Assembly (NCBI RefSeq): GCF_954871325.1
Contig: NC_088777.1
Location: 23,227,366 to 23,291,365, forward strand
Source of the DNA: Gordionus sp. m RMFG-2023
Lineage: Eukaryota; Nematomorpha; Gordioida; Chordodea; Parachordodidae
Direction of reading: 5' to 3'
DNA length: 64,000 nt
Below, in pieces: positions 1 through 13,115 of the stretch. Numbering within the stretch: the first letter of the stretch is position 1; every line of letters begins with the position of its first letter. The position numbers and the translations under genes were made by a program. A model generated the notes under the pieces. The model was not told where the DNA came from, did no database searches, and saw only the letters and a list, made by a program, of their open reading frames with translations.

Positions 1-334
1 TAGAGTTTCTCTGGAATTCCAGAGACAAAGAAAACATAACTGATTGGTGTAGCCTAACTGAAGGCCCATCAGGATTGCGATCATTTTGAGATCGTAGCAT
101 ATCTTAAATTCGTAAATGGAATAATTTATTTTTGACAATAAATATTTCATATTTTGATATGATTCATTTAACTGGTTGGAATAGGCGATGGGAATTGATC
201 GCTTAGAATTTCCGTTATGAAGCAAAACTGCTTTCAAGCTGTTTTTGCTTGAATCGATTAACAAGCGCCATTCATCGGGCACCAATTCAATATTAAGTTG
301 TAAAAAAAGTTGACCTAGATTGTTGGAATAGTAT
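1..334 (-). pseudogene. Later part of an unnamed repetitive-family gene (PDEWRLLIDSS domain), cut by the window edge
   Basis: Read on the minus strand, this stretch is open from the LTR junction to the window edge (about 110 codons) and contains PDEWRLLIDSS, LKAVLLHNGN, CYDLKMIAILMG and GYTNQLCFLCLWNSRE. From memory these match a protein that occurs in many near-identical genomic copies in arthropods and some other invertebrates, where the order is a Cys-rich start, a linker, then PxEWRLFIDSS and FLCLWDSR blocks. Its biochemical role is unknown to me; the high copy number suggests a transposon-derived reading frame. The N-terminal part of the same gene lies at 13,373-13,888 and is separated from this part by the LTR element at 335-13,223. 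The five bases just before that element (AGTAT, 330-334) are repeated after it. Base composition is visibly less AT-biased than the flanks, as expected for coding sequence. Confidence 0.65.
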
Positions 335-768
335 TGTCACAATTGAGAGATTTTGTCATTGGGAATCAAAACCTAAATATAAAAAGAAATATATACTAAA
401 ATTATGTTGAATCCTTTATTAAATAATAATAAATATAATTAAATACAAAGTGAAAAACATAATCAAAATAAAAGAAAATTAATATAAGAAAAATAAAAGT
501 AAAAAATTAAAAAGTAAAAATTAAAATTTAAGTTAAAAAAAATAATCATTCGCATCATAATTTCTCCATTATATATCCTTTTTCTTTAATCAAAATTTAC
601 ATAGTCTTCCTAGCGAAAAATAAAAAGTTCTACATCCCACTTGTTAAAACTGTTAAAGTATGAAAAAATCTACAAATACTCATTTACATAGACGGGGATA
701 TTTTAATAAAACATTATTTTTGTTTACGATTTGCATAATGCATTTTTTTGTAACGCAAAAATGCAACC
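335..768 (-). repeat. Terminal direct repeat (LTR), copy 1
   Basis: Begins TGTCACAATTGAGAG and ends with the AACGCAAAAATGCAAC segment. The same sequence, with scattered small differences, recurs at 6040-6419 plus 13,145-13,223. Confidence 0.75.
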
Positions 769-1954
769 CCCTCACTTAAGTTAGACCCACCAATCAGCGA
801 ATGACCAACTTCTTTCGATTTCGACTTTACAGATCTTGTATCTCCACCAAATCTATTCGTCATAATCTTTAATGTCTTCTAGTTTCTAACAACGGCGGTC
901 TATTGTCTAATATTCTTCACTTCTAAGGACTGTTTGTATCCGATTACAATCTGAAATTCTTTAATCCTTCTGTTTCTTGTCAGCCCCTTGTAAACAATTA
1001 TCTCTTGATCTCTATAGGCAATTGACGAACTCGATTCACTTCTGTTATCATGATTCCCGATACATTCTTAAGTCTCTTTTTAATTATATTTCGTTTTAAC
1101 CTTAGTAAATTATCCTAGTCTTTGCTTATTTCTAACGGTTTCTGGTAATTAATGATTAGCATATTATCTGGTAAACGATGTAGCTTGACAACATTGACCA
1201 GTTGTTCTTTCTAGTCGCCTATTTCTAACGTTCTTTTGTATTAACCTATTGGCTCTTTAACTCTGTCACGCTTGACGATAATTTGTCTGATATTAACGAT
1301 TGTTTCCCAGAATTCTGGTCTCTATGATCGTCAACTTTCGTATCTTAGACTAAAGTTTCCGTGGCGATATTAGTAAGCTATTAACGATTGCAGCATGAAT
1401 GTCTCGAACATTTGTTCTATCTAGTTTCTTGTTTAAAATGTTCTCTTGTAATTGATCAACGCTTTTTCTCGGAAAATGATTGGCGATAATTTGTCTGCGA
1501 TTACTATTGTTTCCACGAATTCTTGTCTCTAAGGTCGTCGACTTTCGTATCTTAGACTAGAGTTTCAGTAAACACCTGTCTATATTGGTCAGCGATTAAC
1601 GATTGCAGCGTGAACGTCTTGACCATCTGTTCTATCTAGTCTCTTGTTTCCAACGTTCTCTTGTAATTGTTTAGCTCCTTTCATCTAATTCTTGTAACTG
1701 TATCGATCTTTTAGATTTCCGAGTCTTCTACGACAGTTTGCACTTGCCAGGATATCGACTTTGTCTTAAGATATTTTTTCTCATTGATCTTTGTCTTAAG
1801 GTTTCGGGTAATCGCATCTAGTACTTCTACTATTATGTCAAATTCTATCACCCCTCTACCCTCAATGAAGTCCAAATCCATATCTCCCTTGAGCCCTTTA
1901 TAGGTAATCGTCCTTAAGCTACCAATCCACATCCTTTGTAAACATGTCTATTTA
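769..1954 (-). other. LTR element body, first part, with a degenerate ~220-bp tandem duplication
   Basis: This stretch is less AT-rich than its surroundings. It contains a degenerate direct duplication of about 220 bp around 1240-1650: the phrases TTTCGTATCTTAGACTA, TTAACGATTGCAGC and GTTCTATCTAGT occur twice in the same order. A short minus-strand frame (1711-1932) has no recognised homology. The composition could reflect old internal coding sequence of the LTR element, but I cannot assign a domain. Confidence 0.4.
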
Positions 1955-1962
1955 CCGTTGAA

Positions 1963-4419
1963 CAGTGGCCCCTACAACGGGGGGTGGGGTTCCGAAGCAA
2001 CTGCTTCAGTAAATTTGAGTGGGGATACTTCTTTTTTTAAAATTTTATTAATTATTTAACTCTTTTACTTTTTTGTTACATCCATCATGATCAAGTGATC
2101 TCTGGTTTATTAATGTAATAATACCCCCCCCCCCCCCAACTTAATATTTAATTTAATATATATTGACGGAAATTTTTCTACTTATTTTTTTAAGCATAAT
2201 ATGAATATATAGTAGTATTCATATTTTAATTTAAATATCTTATCTTCCCTCCCTACCTTTTCTTAGAATCAAATGATCCCATCAATATTGTTGGAAAAAG
2301 AATTGACATATTTATAATTGATAAATATCTAGAATTAGGAGCTCTTCAACCTACACATTATTTATTCCCCAAAGATAATATTAATAAAAACAGATCCTTT
2401 AATGAAAGCTTTTATGAAAAAACTAATATTGACAATAGCAAAATTGCTAGAAATAGGATTACTTATAGTATTAAAATGAATAAAGTTTCTTGCTTAACAT
2501 GTCTCTTATTTGGAGGTCCACACACAAATTCAAAATGGACATGTGAAGGTCTGATAAATGGCAGAATATTAATCGTGATATTATTCTGCATGAATCTTCA
2601 CAGGCACATATGATGGCCGATTATGGAAGGCTTTTTCACAATAAAAATTTGATATTAAAATTTATAACACCCCAGAAAGAATGTGTATATAATAACCGTT
2701 CTATCATAAGAATTATAATAAGATGTTTAGATTTTTTAATATCTAGTAACCAAGTCTTCTGGGGGAACAGGCAACAAGAAGACAATGTGATGGCCCTTAT
2801 TAAGCTTATTGCAGATTCTGAACCTGTACTAAAAATGTATATACAAAAAAATGATAGTGTAAAAGGGATAAAAAAAATAAGGGATTAAAAAAAAAATTAT
2901 ATTCAAATCTATTATCATATAATAACATAAATATTCTCATTGAAACCATAAAAAATATGGTTATAAAAAAATTCAAAATGAGATTACATTTAAAGGGTGC
3001 TTTTCAATCATAGTTGATGGCACATATGATGTTTCGAAATCAGAAGCAATAGCTTTGATAGTAAGATATGAAAATTGTGAGACGCCGAAGTTTGTTGAAA
3101 GACTGATTGACATATATTGTATGGGAAATACCACAGGTCTCGATATTAAGCATAATATAATATCCAAACTTGGCTCGATGAATTTACCCCTTGAATTTCT
3201 AGTTGGGCAAAGTTATGATGGCGCCTCAAACATGAGTTGAAGAGTCAATGGTGTGCAGGTTTTGATTAGAGCAGAGGCGCCAAAGGCAGCTTTTATTTGG
3301 TGTTATTGTCATCGATTAAATTTAATCGTTGTTCAATTATGCCAATCAATTAAAGAACTTCGAAATGTTCTAGGAATACTAGATGAGATTTATGTCTATT
3401 TTAATGGTGTAAAAAGATATGAGGTACTCAAAAAATGTCAGTGTAATAATCTGAAAAAATCGCAACGATTTCTACGCATCAAGAATACCACACGGTAATA
3501 GTACCTTATTTATTTAGATTTAAAATGTTTTTTTATTTAGAAGTTGGCTATCGTCATATAAAGATATTGTAAATTTTTTTCTATTTTATGATGCCTTGAG
3601 GGCAGCTTTAACAAATTTAAAGGATTCTGAAGATCCTGCTACACTATGGCTAGTGCTATAGTCTTAAGAATAGAAAAATTTAATTTTATCTTATCACTTT
3701 ATGTTTTGGGTAAAATATTGTTGATAACAAGTTTGGCTTGTACAAAATAGCAAACTATTTCGAAGGATATAGGGTTTGCAATAAATCAATTGGCAAAAGA
3801 TTGCTTGATTAATTTGAGAAGTATAATATAAATTATTGTCTTAATTATTTTTTAATCTAATAGATAATAACACTGAATTTTTGGATGAAGATTTTATGAA
3901 GGAGAGAAATCTACCTTTTGATTTTGAAAGTTCTAGACTTCAAACATTACAATCCAAAAAGGAGAGGTACTTTCATCATTAAATATAGAATTTTTTTTAC
4001 TTTAAAATAGGTGTGTTTTATGCTGCACTTCCTACAACCTCATGTACTGCCGAAAGAGTCATGAGTAAAATTAAATTAATTAAAACAAAACTTAGTAGTA
4101 CCATGAAAGATTCATTTCTCAATAATTTAACCATATTATCAATGGAAAAAATAAAATATTGATGAAATTATAAATTCTTTCGCTTTCTCTTCCCCTAATT
4201 TATCTAAATTATTAATTTAAAAGTAATATTTATAAAGTATATATTTTTTGCATTTTATTTATAATATATATTAAAAATTGATGCAATAAAAATTATTTTT
4301 GAAATTTATGGGTGTCATAAAATAATTATCATTTTTTCGAAGGGGAGGGGTACGTTTCAAGGGGGTACTTTTCAGGGGGGTATTCTGCTTCATTCGCTCA
4401 GAAAGTGTAGGAGCCACTG
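1963..4419 (+). mobile_element. hAT transposon, ZMYM1-like (copy A), target duplication CCGTTGAA
   Basis: Ends are CAGTGGCCCCTAC and GTAGGAGCCACTG, imperfect terminal inverted repeats of hAT type. Both flanks carry CCGTTGAA (1955-1962 and 4420-4427), the 8-bp duplication expected for hAT. The plus strand encodes a transposase of the ZMYM1/TTF-finger plus DUF4371 kind: a finger-like start near 2460-2600 (VSCLTCLLFGG), a WGNRQQ block near 2760, VDGTYDVSKSEA near 3010, SYDGASNMS near 3210, HRLNLIV near 3310 and a C-terminal dimerisation block (TTSCTAERVMSKIKLIK) near 4030. The frame is broken many times (for example stops after 2888, 3240 and 3498), so it cannot make a whole transposase. It is very similar to copy B (32,674-35,413), including a C-rich run just inside one end. 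It sits inside the LTR element and is therefore younger than it. Confidence 0.9.
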
Positions 4420-4427
4420 CCGTTGAA

Positions 4428-6039
4428 TCTATATCTAAAATTCTCTTGAATATCTGGAATCTAAAAAAATCTTAGTTCTAAATTTTTATTCAAAAACATC
4501 TTGTCTTCTTGTGATTACACACCTGTTCTTAAAAGAAAAATAAAATATCTATTTATTTTCTTCTTTATGTGGTTCACGCCTTGTTCAAAAACAACTGGAA
4601 TAAATATCTTTTTTATTCTTTTTCACCAAAATTGACTTATCTTCTAGCAAGTTTCATTGTTTCTCAACACACCAAAATTATGATTCTCATAACTCTCGCA
4701 AACTTGTTAAAAACAAATCAATTATCTATCATCAATTTTATTTTATCTGAAAATATGATCCTCATAATTATGTCTATCATCAATTTCATTTCATCAGAAA
4801 TTATGATTCTCATAATTGTGTCTTATATCAATTTGTTCCTTTATAAATTATGATTCTCACAATTATGCCTATCATCAATTTTATTCTATCTGAAAATATG
4901 ATTAATTATGTCTATCATCAATTTCATTCTATCTGAAAATATGATTCTCATATTTATGTCTATCATCAATTTCATTCTATCTGAAAATATGATTCTCATA
5001 ATTATGCCTCATCAATTTCATTCTTTTTGAAAATATGATTCTCATAATTGTGTATAAAATCAATTTGATTCCATCAGAACTTTTCTAGCACAACATATTT
5101 AAAAAAAACGTACTTTTTATTTCAAAAAGAAGTCTCTTTTTTTTTTCGCATATCCATATCATTATTAAAAAAAATTATTTCTTCATTCTGCACGATATTT
5201 TCTTCTATCTAAAACCGATTAAAACAATTTAAAATAAATCTTATCATTTCTTTTTTAGTATTTCTCTATTTTTTTACTATTATTAGAATAAAGTTGCCTA
5301 ATTGCCTTAAAATCTTATTTGATTCAAAAATAAAAATCCGATCTCTAATTGAGCTCGATTTTGCGGCATAAATTTTCTAATGACGAAAGCCGTTTCTCTT
5401 TATGAAGATTTTTGGTTAATCTACAACCTAATATTATATACATTCACATATCAAATCCTTGAGGCTGTTTTATCTCTCGCAGCCCTTAAAATAAAAGTTA
5501 AACGTAAATCTTCAATAAGAATTTAATTACAACATCAACTATTTTCTAACACTAAATTTATATTCTAATCTTATTCGACGAATTTTTAAATTTTAATTTA
5601 ATCTTCGCAATTTATGTTTCTTTTTCTTTGTCATATTTATTTCTAGTGATCAATTTATAATAATTCTAAAATCTAAAATATCATAGTTTCTATTAGTTTC
5701 AAAATTCAAATGGTTTTAGTTTACCAGTAACTTCTAAATATAAAATTCCTAATTATCACCTTTAAATAACTAAACACAAACTTCTTTATATCTTATCTAC
5801 TATGAATGTTACCTTTATAATTCTTTGTTTTTAATTTTAGATTTTATATTCTACATAAACATAATCTTATCAAAAAATTTTTCTTTTTCACTTTTATTTA
5901 CATATTTTTCTTACGTTCTTCTGGAATTTTTTTTGTATTAGAATACAGTTTGACACTTCTCCTTGTCCCACAGTATATATTGATTTGCATTAAACTGAAA
6001 AGTTGTAATTGCCCTGTCGCCTTCTCTCTCCTACACCAT
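4428..6039. other. LTR element body, second part; AT-rich with a ~48-bp tandem repeat
   Basis: Contains an imperfect tandem repeat at about 4675-5085 built on ATGATTCTCATAATTATG followed by TCTATCATCAATTTCATTC, roughly eight copies of 45-50 bp. The open frames here are only translations of that repeat. The last ~40 bases before the second LTR are pyrimidine-rich and may adjoin the primer-binding end. No gene is recognised in the rest. Confidence 0.5.
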
Positions 6040-6469
6040 TGTCACAATTGAGAGATTTTGTCATTGGGAATCAAAACCTAAATATAAAAAGAAATATATA
6101 CTAAAATTATAGTTGAATCCTTAATTAAATAATAATAAATATAATTAAATACAAAGTGAAAAACTTAATCAAAATAAAAGAAAATTAAAATTAATATAAG
6201 AAAAATAAAAGTAAAAAATTAAAAAGTAAAATTAAGTTAAAAAAAATAATCATTTTTCGCATCATAATTTCTCCATTATATATTGTTTTTCTATAATCAA
6301 CATTTACATAGTCTCCCTAGCTAAAAATAAAAAGTTCTACATCCCACTTGTTAAAACTGTTAAAGTATGAAAAAATCGACAAATATCACGCGTTTTTTTC
6401 TCATTTACATAGATGGGGATAGTGTTGTTAATCGGCTTAGCCGAGTCGGCTCGAACAGAGCTCACCCAA

Positions 6470-6975
6470 ATTTTGGGTCGTTTTTTTCGACTCCAACTCA
6501 AAGTTTTGGTCGTTTTTTACGACTTCGACCCGAGTTCAACCCGAAAAAAACGACTTCGACCCAAAATATGGGTCGTTTTTTCGACTCCGACCCAAGTCCA
6601 AGCCGAAAAAAACGACCTCGACCCAAAATATGGGTCGTTTTTTACGACTCCGACTCAAAATTTGGGTTGTATTTTTCGACTCAAACTTGAAATTTGGGTC
6701 GTATTTTTCGACTCAAACTTGAAGTTAGGGTCGTATTTTTCGACTCCAACATGAAGTTTGGGTCATATTTTTCGACTCAAACTAGAAGTTTGGGTCGTAT
6801 TTTTCGACTCCAACTTGAAGTTTAGATCGTATTTTTCGACTCCAACTCAAAGTTTGGGTCGTTTTTCTGACTCAGACTCAAACATCGGGTCGTTTTATTC
6901 AATCCGACCCAAAATATGGATCGTTTTTTTTAAAGACGCCTTAAAGTTAGGGTTGCTTTTTTTCACCTAATCAAA
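6470..6975 (+). repeat. Sub-terminal minisatellite, ~32-bp GGTCG unit (left arm)
   Basis: Roughly 16 imperfect copies of a unit built as GGGTCGTATTTTTCGACTC plus AAACTTGAAGTTT-like sequence. GTCG and CGAC within each unit can pair. Long open frames on this strand (6367-6970) are translations of the repeat, not genes. A mirror copy lies at 12,640-13,115. Confidence 0.85.
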
Positions 6976-7079
6976 TATCTAGATCATTTTTTTCGACCAA
7001 AAGTCAAATAACATTTAGTAGATATTAATATTATAGGCGGGAAAGTTTCTTAAAGCTTCTTTAAATTATAACGCTCTGA

Positions 7080-9160
7080 TTTAACTATTCCATCATAGTT
7101 ATTTTTTAAAATTTTTAAGTAAAGATGTACCATAGAAAAGAGCCATTTGTTATGATGGTTATTTTTGAATTTTTTTAAATGAAATAGATAAAAATATATA
7201 TTGTAGACATGTTAAATCAAAATTTCAGTGAAGATGTACCATAGATAAGTGACAATTGTCATTACCGCCATTTTTGAACTTTTTTGAGTTTTTTATAGCA
7301 AATTGCTAAAAATATATATTCTGAACATGTTAAATTAAAAATTCAGTGAGGATGTATCATAGATAGGTGACAATTGTCATAATCGTTATTTTTGAACTTT
7401 CTTCAATTTTTTTAAAGGAAATAGCTAAAAATATATATTCTAAACATGTTAAATTTAAAATTCAGTGAGGATATATCATATATAGGTGACAATTGTCAAA
7501 ATCGCTATTTTTGAACTTTTTCAAATTTTTTTAAAGGAAATAGCTAAAAATATATATTCTAAACATGTTAAATTTAAATTTCAGTGAGGATGTATCATAG
7601 ATAGGTGACAATTGTCATAATCTTTATTTTTGAAATTTTTTCAATTTTTTTAAAGGAAATAGCTAAAAATATATATTCTAAACATGTTAAATTAAAAATT
7701 CAGTGAGGATGTATCATAGATAGGTGACAATTGTCATAATCGTTATTTTTGAACTTTTTTCAATTTTTTTAAAGGAAATAGCTAAAAATATATATTCTAA
7801 ACATGTTAAATTAAAAATTCAGTGAGGATGTATCATAGATAGGTGACAATTGTCATAATCGCTATTTTTGAACTTTTTTCAATTTTTTTAAAGGAAATAG
7901 CTAAAAATATATATTCTAAACATGTTAAATTTAAAATTCAGTGAGGATGTATCATAGATAGGTGACAATTGTCATAATCGCTATTTTTGAACTTTTTCAA
8001 ATTTTTTTAAAGGAAATAGCTAAAAAAATATATCCTAAACATGTTAAATTAAAATATCAGTGAGGATGTATCACAGATAGGTGACAATTGTCATAATCTT
8101 TATTTTTGAACTTTTTCAAATTTTTTTAAAGGAAATAGCTAAAAATATATATTCTAAACATGTTAAATTTAAATTTCAGTGAGGATGTATCATAGATAGG
8201 TGACAATTGTCATAATCTTTATTTTTGAAATTTTTTCAATTTTTTTAAAGGAAATAGCTAAAAATATATATTCTAAACATGTTAAATTAAAAATTCAGTG
8301 AGGATGTATCATAGATAGGTGACAATTGTCATAATCGTTATTTTTGAACTTTTTTCAATTTTTTTAAAGGAAATAGCTAAAAATATATATTCTAAACATG
8401 TTAAATTAAAAATTCAGTGAGGATGTATCATAGATAGGTGACAATTGTCATAATCGCTATTTTTGAACTTTTTTCAATTTTTTTAAAGGAAATAGCTAAA
8501 AATATATATTCTAAACATGTTAAATTTAAAATTCAGTGAGGATGTATCATGGATAGGTGACAATTGTCATAATCGCTATTTTTGAACTTTTTCAAATTTT
8601 TTTAAAGGAAATAGCTAAAAAAATATATCCTAAACATGTTAAATTAAAATATCAGTGAGGATGTATCACAGATAGGTGACAATTGTCATAATCTTTATTT
8701 TTGAACTTTTTTCAATTTTTTTAAAGGAAATAGCTAAAAATATATATTCTAAACATGTTAAATTTAAAATTCAGTGAGGATGTATCATAGATAGGTGACA
8801 ATTGTCATAATCGCTATTTTTGAACTTTTTCAAATTTTTTTAAAGGAAATAGCTAAAAAAATATATCCTAAACATGTTAAATTAAAATATCAGTGAGGAT
8901 GTATCACAGATAGGTGACAATTGTCATAATCTTTATTTTTGAACTTTTTTCAATTTTTTTAAAGGAAATAGCTAAAAATATATATTCTAAACATGTTAAA
9001 TAAAAAATTTGAGGATGTATCATAGATAGGTGACAATTGTCATAATCGCTATTTTTGAACTTTTTTCAATTTTTTTAAAGGAAATAGCTAAAAAAATATA
9101 TCCTAAACATGTTAAATTAAAATATCAGTGATGATGTATCACAGATAAGGGACAAAAAAT
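7080..9160 (+). repeat. 118-bp tandem array (left arm) with higher-order structure
   Basis: About 16 units spaced 118-119 bp, each containing GGTGACAATTGTCATAATC, whose core GACAATTGTC is a perfect 10-bp palindrome, then TTTTTGAACTTTTT, AGGAAATAGCTAAAAATATA and AAACATGTTAAAT. Variant units recur about 592 bp apart (for example near 7607 and 8199), so blocks of five units were duplicated together. The outermost units near 7080-7250 are the most diverged. Confidence 0.9.
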
Positions 9161-9719
9161 GGTTATTATATATACGAGTAGTTAGGTACATAATAATCTT
9201 TAAGTGATAAAATGAGATGCTAATATATTTCTTGTAATTTTAATTTTATAATAAAATTCTTAAATGTTATTGTCATAGACTGGGTTAGAAAATCAACTAT
9301 CACATAAACTCATCTATGTTTTATTCATATTATATTTTTAAGTTTGAGGATATAAAAATATTTCCTCTTTGAAGTTACTAGTTAGGATAAAATTTACTTG
9401 GCACATCTTACAATGATATTTATACTTGTTTTTTTTTCGATAAATTTTATGCGATATACATGAAGGAAATTACATATCATTGTACAGAGAAATAACTTTG
9501 TATATATTATCTGCACCCATATCTTTTTTATCAATCTCTATCGATGACATTTTAAATTATATTGGAAACTAGATTGTGTAGATTTCTAAATATTAATTTA
9601 AAAGATTAAGATGCTAGAATTAATTATAGATATATCTTAATAATTTGTATATGCATTTATTATTTAAAATCTCTCGTTTTAAGCCTATTTAGCAAGAAAA
9701 ATATTGACTAATCCTGAAA

Positions 9720-10770
9720 TTGATAATAGATATCTATACCTTTATATAATCTATGAGAAAAATTGCTCTCATAATATTCTTCTTAATAAAATAGTGAATA
9801 ATTAACGCCTGAAAAAAAGTAAGCGCTTTATAACATGGTTCAAAGTTAATCCCAGTATCAATTTTAATGTGTAATTTTTCTCAAGTGTTCAAAATTCTAT
9901 ATCTTAATATCAAAAACTATTTTAGTTATCAATTTAAAGTCAAATAATATTAAAACACTAATATTCTCCAGTATTCATAAAAAACAACAGCCTGAAACAA
10001 GAATACTAAGCTCAAAACATCTTAAATATTTGATACATTTATAGTTTAAATATTTTTATTTAAATTATATATATTTATTAATGTACAAAAAATTTAATTT
10101 AACAATATATATAGATATAAAAATTATATATAAAATTTATTATTCATGATATTGATATCCCATGAATTTAAACATAAACACTGTGTTTCGGAGGCCATGC
10201 GATTTCTTTTCTTTGTTACGGTGTCCACCCCTCTTGAGAAGACACGCTCGCTCTCAACGGATGTACTTTGCTGCGACAAAAAATCTTTAGCCATCATGCA
10301 AAAGTACGGAAAACGCTCAGAATTACAGTACGACTTAAAAAAACTCGACTTAACACTACATTTTTGAAAAATATGGCTCGCCTAAATTACTAAATTATAT
10401 TTAAAAAAATTCATATTTTATATTAAAAAAATGCATCCGGAATCGCAAATACTTATTAAAAAAATTTATTGTTTTATTAGTTTAAAAAGTCCATATGGAA
10501 GTGAAGTGACTATTTAAATTCTAAAATTAAAAAAGATATTTTATTTTACTTGGCGTGGTGCCAGCTAGACGGCAAATTTGTTGAGATTTTTTCTTTTCTT
10601 CATTGTCAGGGATATGATTAATAATCATTTTTTTTAACTTTCCAAATTTTTTTTATTATTTTTGAGGGTAGCCAAATTAAATTTTAATTTTTTTTTTTAT
10701 TCATTTTTTGTTTTTAAAATTATAATTTAATTTTAATAAGTAACATAAATTTTATTAATAAAAGTTGTCC
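9720..10770. other. Loop of the foldback element with one odd open frame
   Basis: Unique sequence between the two arms; arm similarity ends near CTATTTAGCAAGAAAAATATTGAC on the left and resumes near 10,770. A plus-strand open frame at 10,146-10,367 (73 codons, starting MILISHEFKH) is clearly less AT-rich than its flanks (for example GTGTCCACCCCTCTTGAGAA). I recognise no domain in it. It may be a captured fragment or chance. Confidence 0.45.
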
Positions 10771-11319
10771 AATTTTCAGGATTAGTCAATATTTTTCTTG
10801 CTAAATAGGGTTAAAACGAGAGATTTTAAATAATAAATGCATATACAAATTATTAAGATATATCTATAATTAATTCTAGCATCTTATTTTAAATTAATAT
10901 TTAGAAATCTACACAATCTAGTTTCCAATATAATTTAAAATGTCATCGATAGAGATTGATATAAAAGATATGGGTGCAGATAATATTGTAATTTCCTTCA
11001 TGAGATATCGCATAAAATTTATTCTCGAAAAAAAAAACAAGGTATAAATATCATTGTAAGATGTGCCAAGTAAATTTTATCCTAACTAGTAACTTCAAAG
11101 AGGAAATATTTTAATATCCTCAAACTTAAAAATATAATATGAATAAAACATAGGAGTTTATGTGATAGTTGATTTTCTAACCCAGTCTATGACAATAACA
11201 TATTTAAGAATTTTATTATAAATTAAAATTACAAGAAATATATTAGAATCTCATTTTATCACTTAAAAATTATTATGTACCTAACTACTCGTATATATAA
11301 TAACCATTTTTTGTCCCTT

Positions 11320-12420
11320 ATTTATGATACATCCTCACTGATATTTTAATTTAACATGTTTAGGATATATTTTTTTAGCTATTTGCTTTAAAAAAATTTA
11401 AAAAAGTTCAAAAATAGCGATTATGACAATTGTCACCTATCTATGATACATCCTCACTGAATTTTTAATTTAACATGTTTAAAATATATATTTTTAGCTA
11501 TTTCCTTTAAAAAAATTGAAAAAAGTTCAAAAATAAAGATTATGACAATTGTCACCTATCTATGATACATCCTCACTGAATTTTTAATTTAACATGTTTA
11601 GAATATATATTTTTAGCTATTTCCTTTAAAAAAATTAAAAAAGGTTCAAAAATAACGAATATGACAATTGTCACCTATCTATGATACATCCTCACTGAAT
11701 TTTTAATTTAACATGTTTAGAATATATATTTTTAGCTATTTCCTTTAATAAAATTTGAAAAAGTTCAAAAATAGCGATTATGACAATTGTCACCTATCTA
11801 TGATACATCCTCACTGAATTTTAAATTTAACATGTTTAGAATATATATTTTTAGCTATTTCCTTTAAAAAAATTAAAAAAAGTACAAAAATAACAATTAT
11901 GACAATTGTCACCTATCTATGATACATCCTCACTGAAATTTAAATTTAACATGTTTAGAATATATATTTTTAGCTATTTCCTTTAAAAAAATTGAAAAAA
12001 GTTCAAAAATAACGATTATGACAATTGTCACCTATCTATGATACATCCTCACTGAATTTTAAATTTAACATGTTTAGAATATATATTTTTAGCTATTTCC
12101 TTTAAGAAAATTTGAAAAAGTTCAAAAATAGCGATTATGACAATTGTCACCTGTCTATGATACATCCTCACTGAATTTTAAATTTAACATGTTTAGAATA
12201 TATATTTTTAGCTATTTCCTTTAAAAAAATTGAAAAAAGTTCAAAAATAACGATTATGACAATTGTCACATATCTATGATACATCCTCACTGAATTTTTA
12301 ATTTAACATGTTCAGAATATATACTTTTAGCAATTTGCTTTAAAAAAACTCAAAAAAGTTCAAAAATGGCGGTAATGACAATTGTCACTTATCTATGGTA
12401 CATCTTCACTGAAATTTTGA
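11320..12420 (-). repeat. 118-bp tandem array (right arm, inverted)
   Basis: About nine units, the reverse complement of the left array, each with GACAATTGTCACCTATC. Fewer units than the left arm imply unequal exchange or slippage after the palindrome formed. Confidence 0.9.
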
Positions 12421-12639
12421 TTTAACATGTCTACAATATATATTTTTATCTATTTCATTTAAAAAAATTCAAAAATAACCATCATAACAAATGGCTCTTT
12501 TCTATGGTACATCTTTACTTAAAAATTTTAAAAAATAACTATGATGGAATAGTTAATCCAGAGCGTTATAATTTAAAGAAGCTTTAAGAAACTTTCCCGC
12601 CTATAATATTAATATCTACTAAATGTTATTTGACTTTTG

Positions 12640-13115
12640 GTCGAAAAAAATGATCTAGATATTTGGTTAGGTGAAAAAAAGCAACCCTAACTTTAAGGCG
12701 TCTTTAAAAAAAACGATCCATATTTTGGGTCGGATTGAATAAAACGACCCGATGTTTGAGTCTGAGTCAGAAAAACGACCCAAACTTTGAGTTGGAGTTG
12801 AAAAATACGATCTAAACTTCAAGTTGGAGTCGAAAAATACGACCCAAACTTCTAGTTTGAGTCGAAAAATACGACCCAAACTTCAAGTTGGAGTCGAAAA
12901 ATACGACCCTAACTTCAAGTTTGAGTCGAAAAATACGACCCAAATTTCAAGTTTGAGTCGAAAAATACAACTCAAATTTTGAGTCGGAGTCGTAAAAAAC
13001 GACCCATATTTTGGGTCGAAGTCGTTTTTTTCGGCTTGAACTCGGGTCGAAGTCGAAAAAAACGACCCAAACATTGAGTCGGAGTCGAATAAAACGACCC
13101 GAGCTTGGGTCGGGG
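12640..13115 (-). repeat. Sub-terminal minisatellite, ~32-bp CGACC unit (right arm)
   Basis: Inverted counterpart of 6470-6975. The minus-strand frames between 12,667 and 13,298 are repeat translations that run into flanking sequence. Confidence 0.85.

Noticed and set aside
2125-2138. Poly-C tract as a possible recombination signal
   Set aside because: Part of the end region of hAT copy A; the same C-rich run is present near one end of copy B.
4569-4853. 94-codon frame rich in Ile and Ser
   Set aside because: Covers the ~48-bp tandem repeat; no independent coding signal.
6367-6970. Long overlapping plus-strand open frames (FDSDPS, FRLKLEVWVVFF)
   Set aside because: They are translations of the 32-bp minisatellite in the foldback arm; the mirror frames at 12,667-13,298 are the same.
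7080-9160. CRISPR-like regular array
   Set aside because: Whole units are repeated head to tail without unique spacers, the genome is eukaryotic, and no cas-like genes are present.
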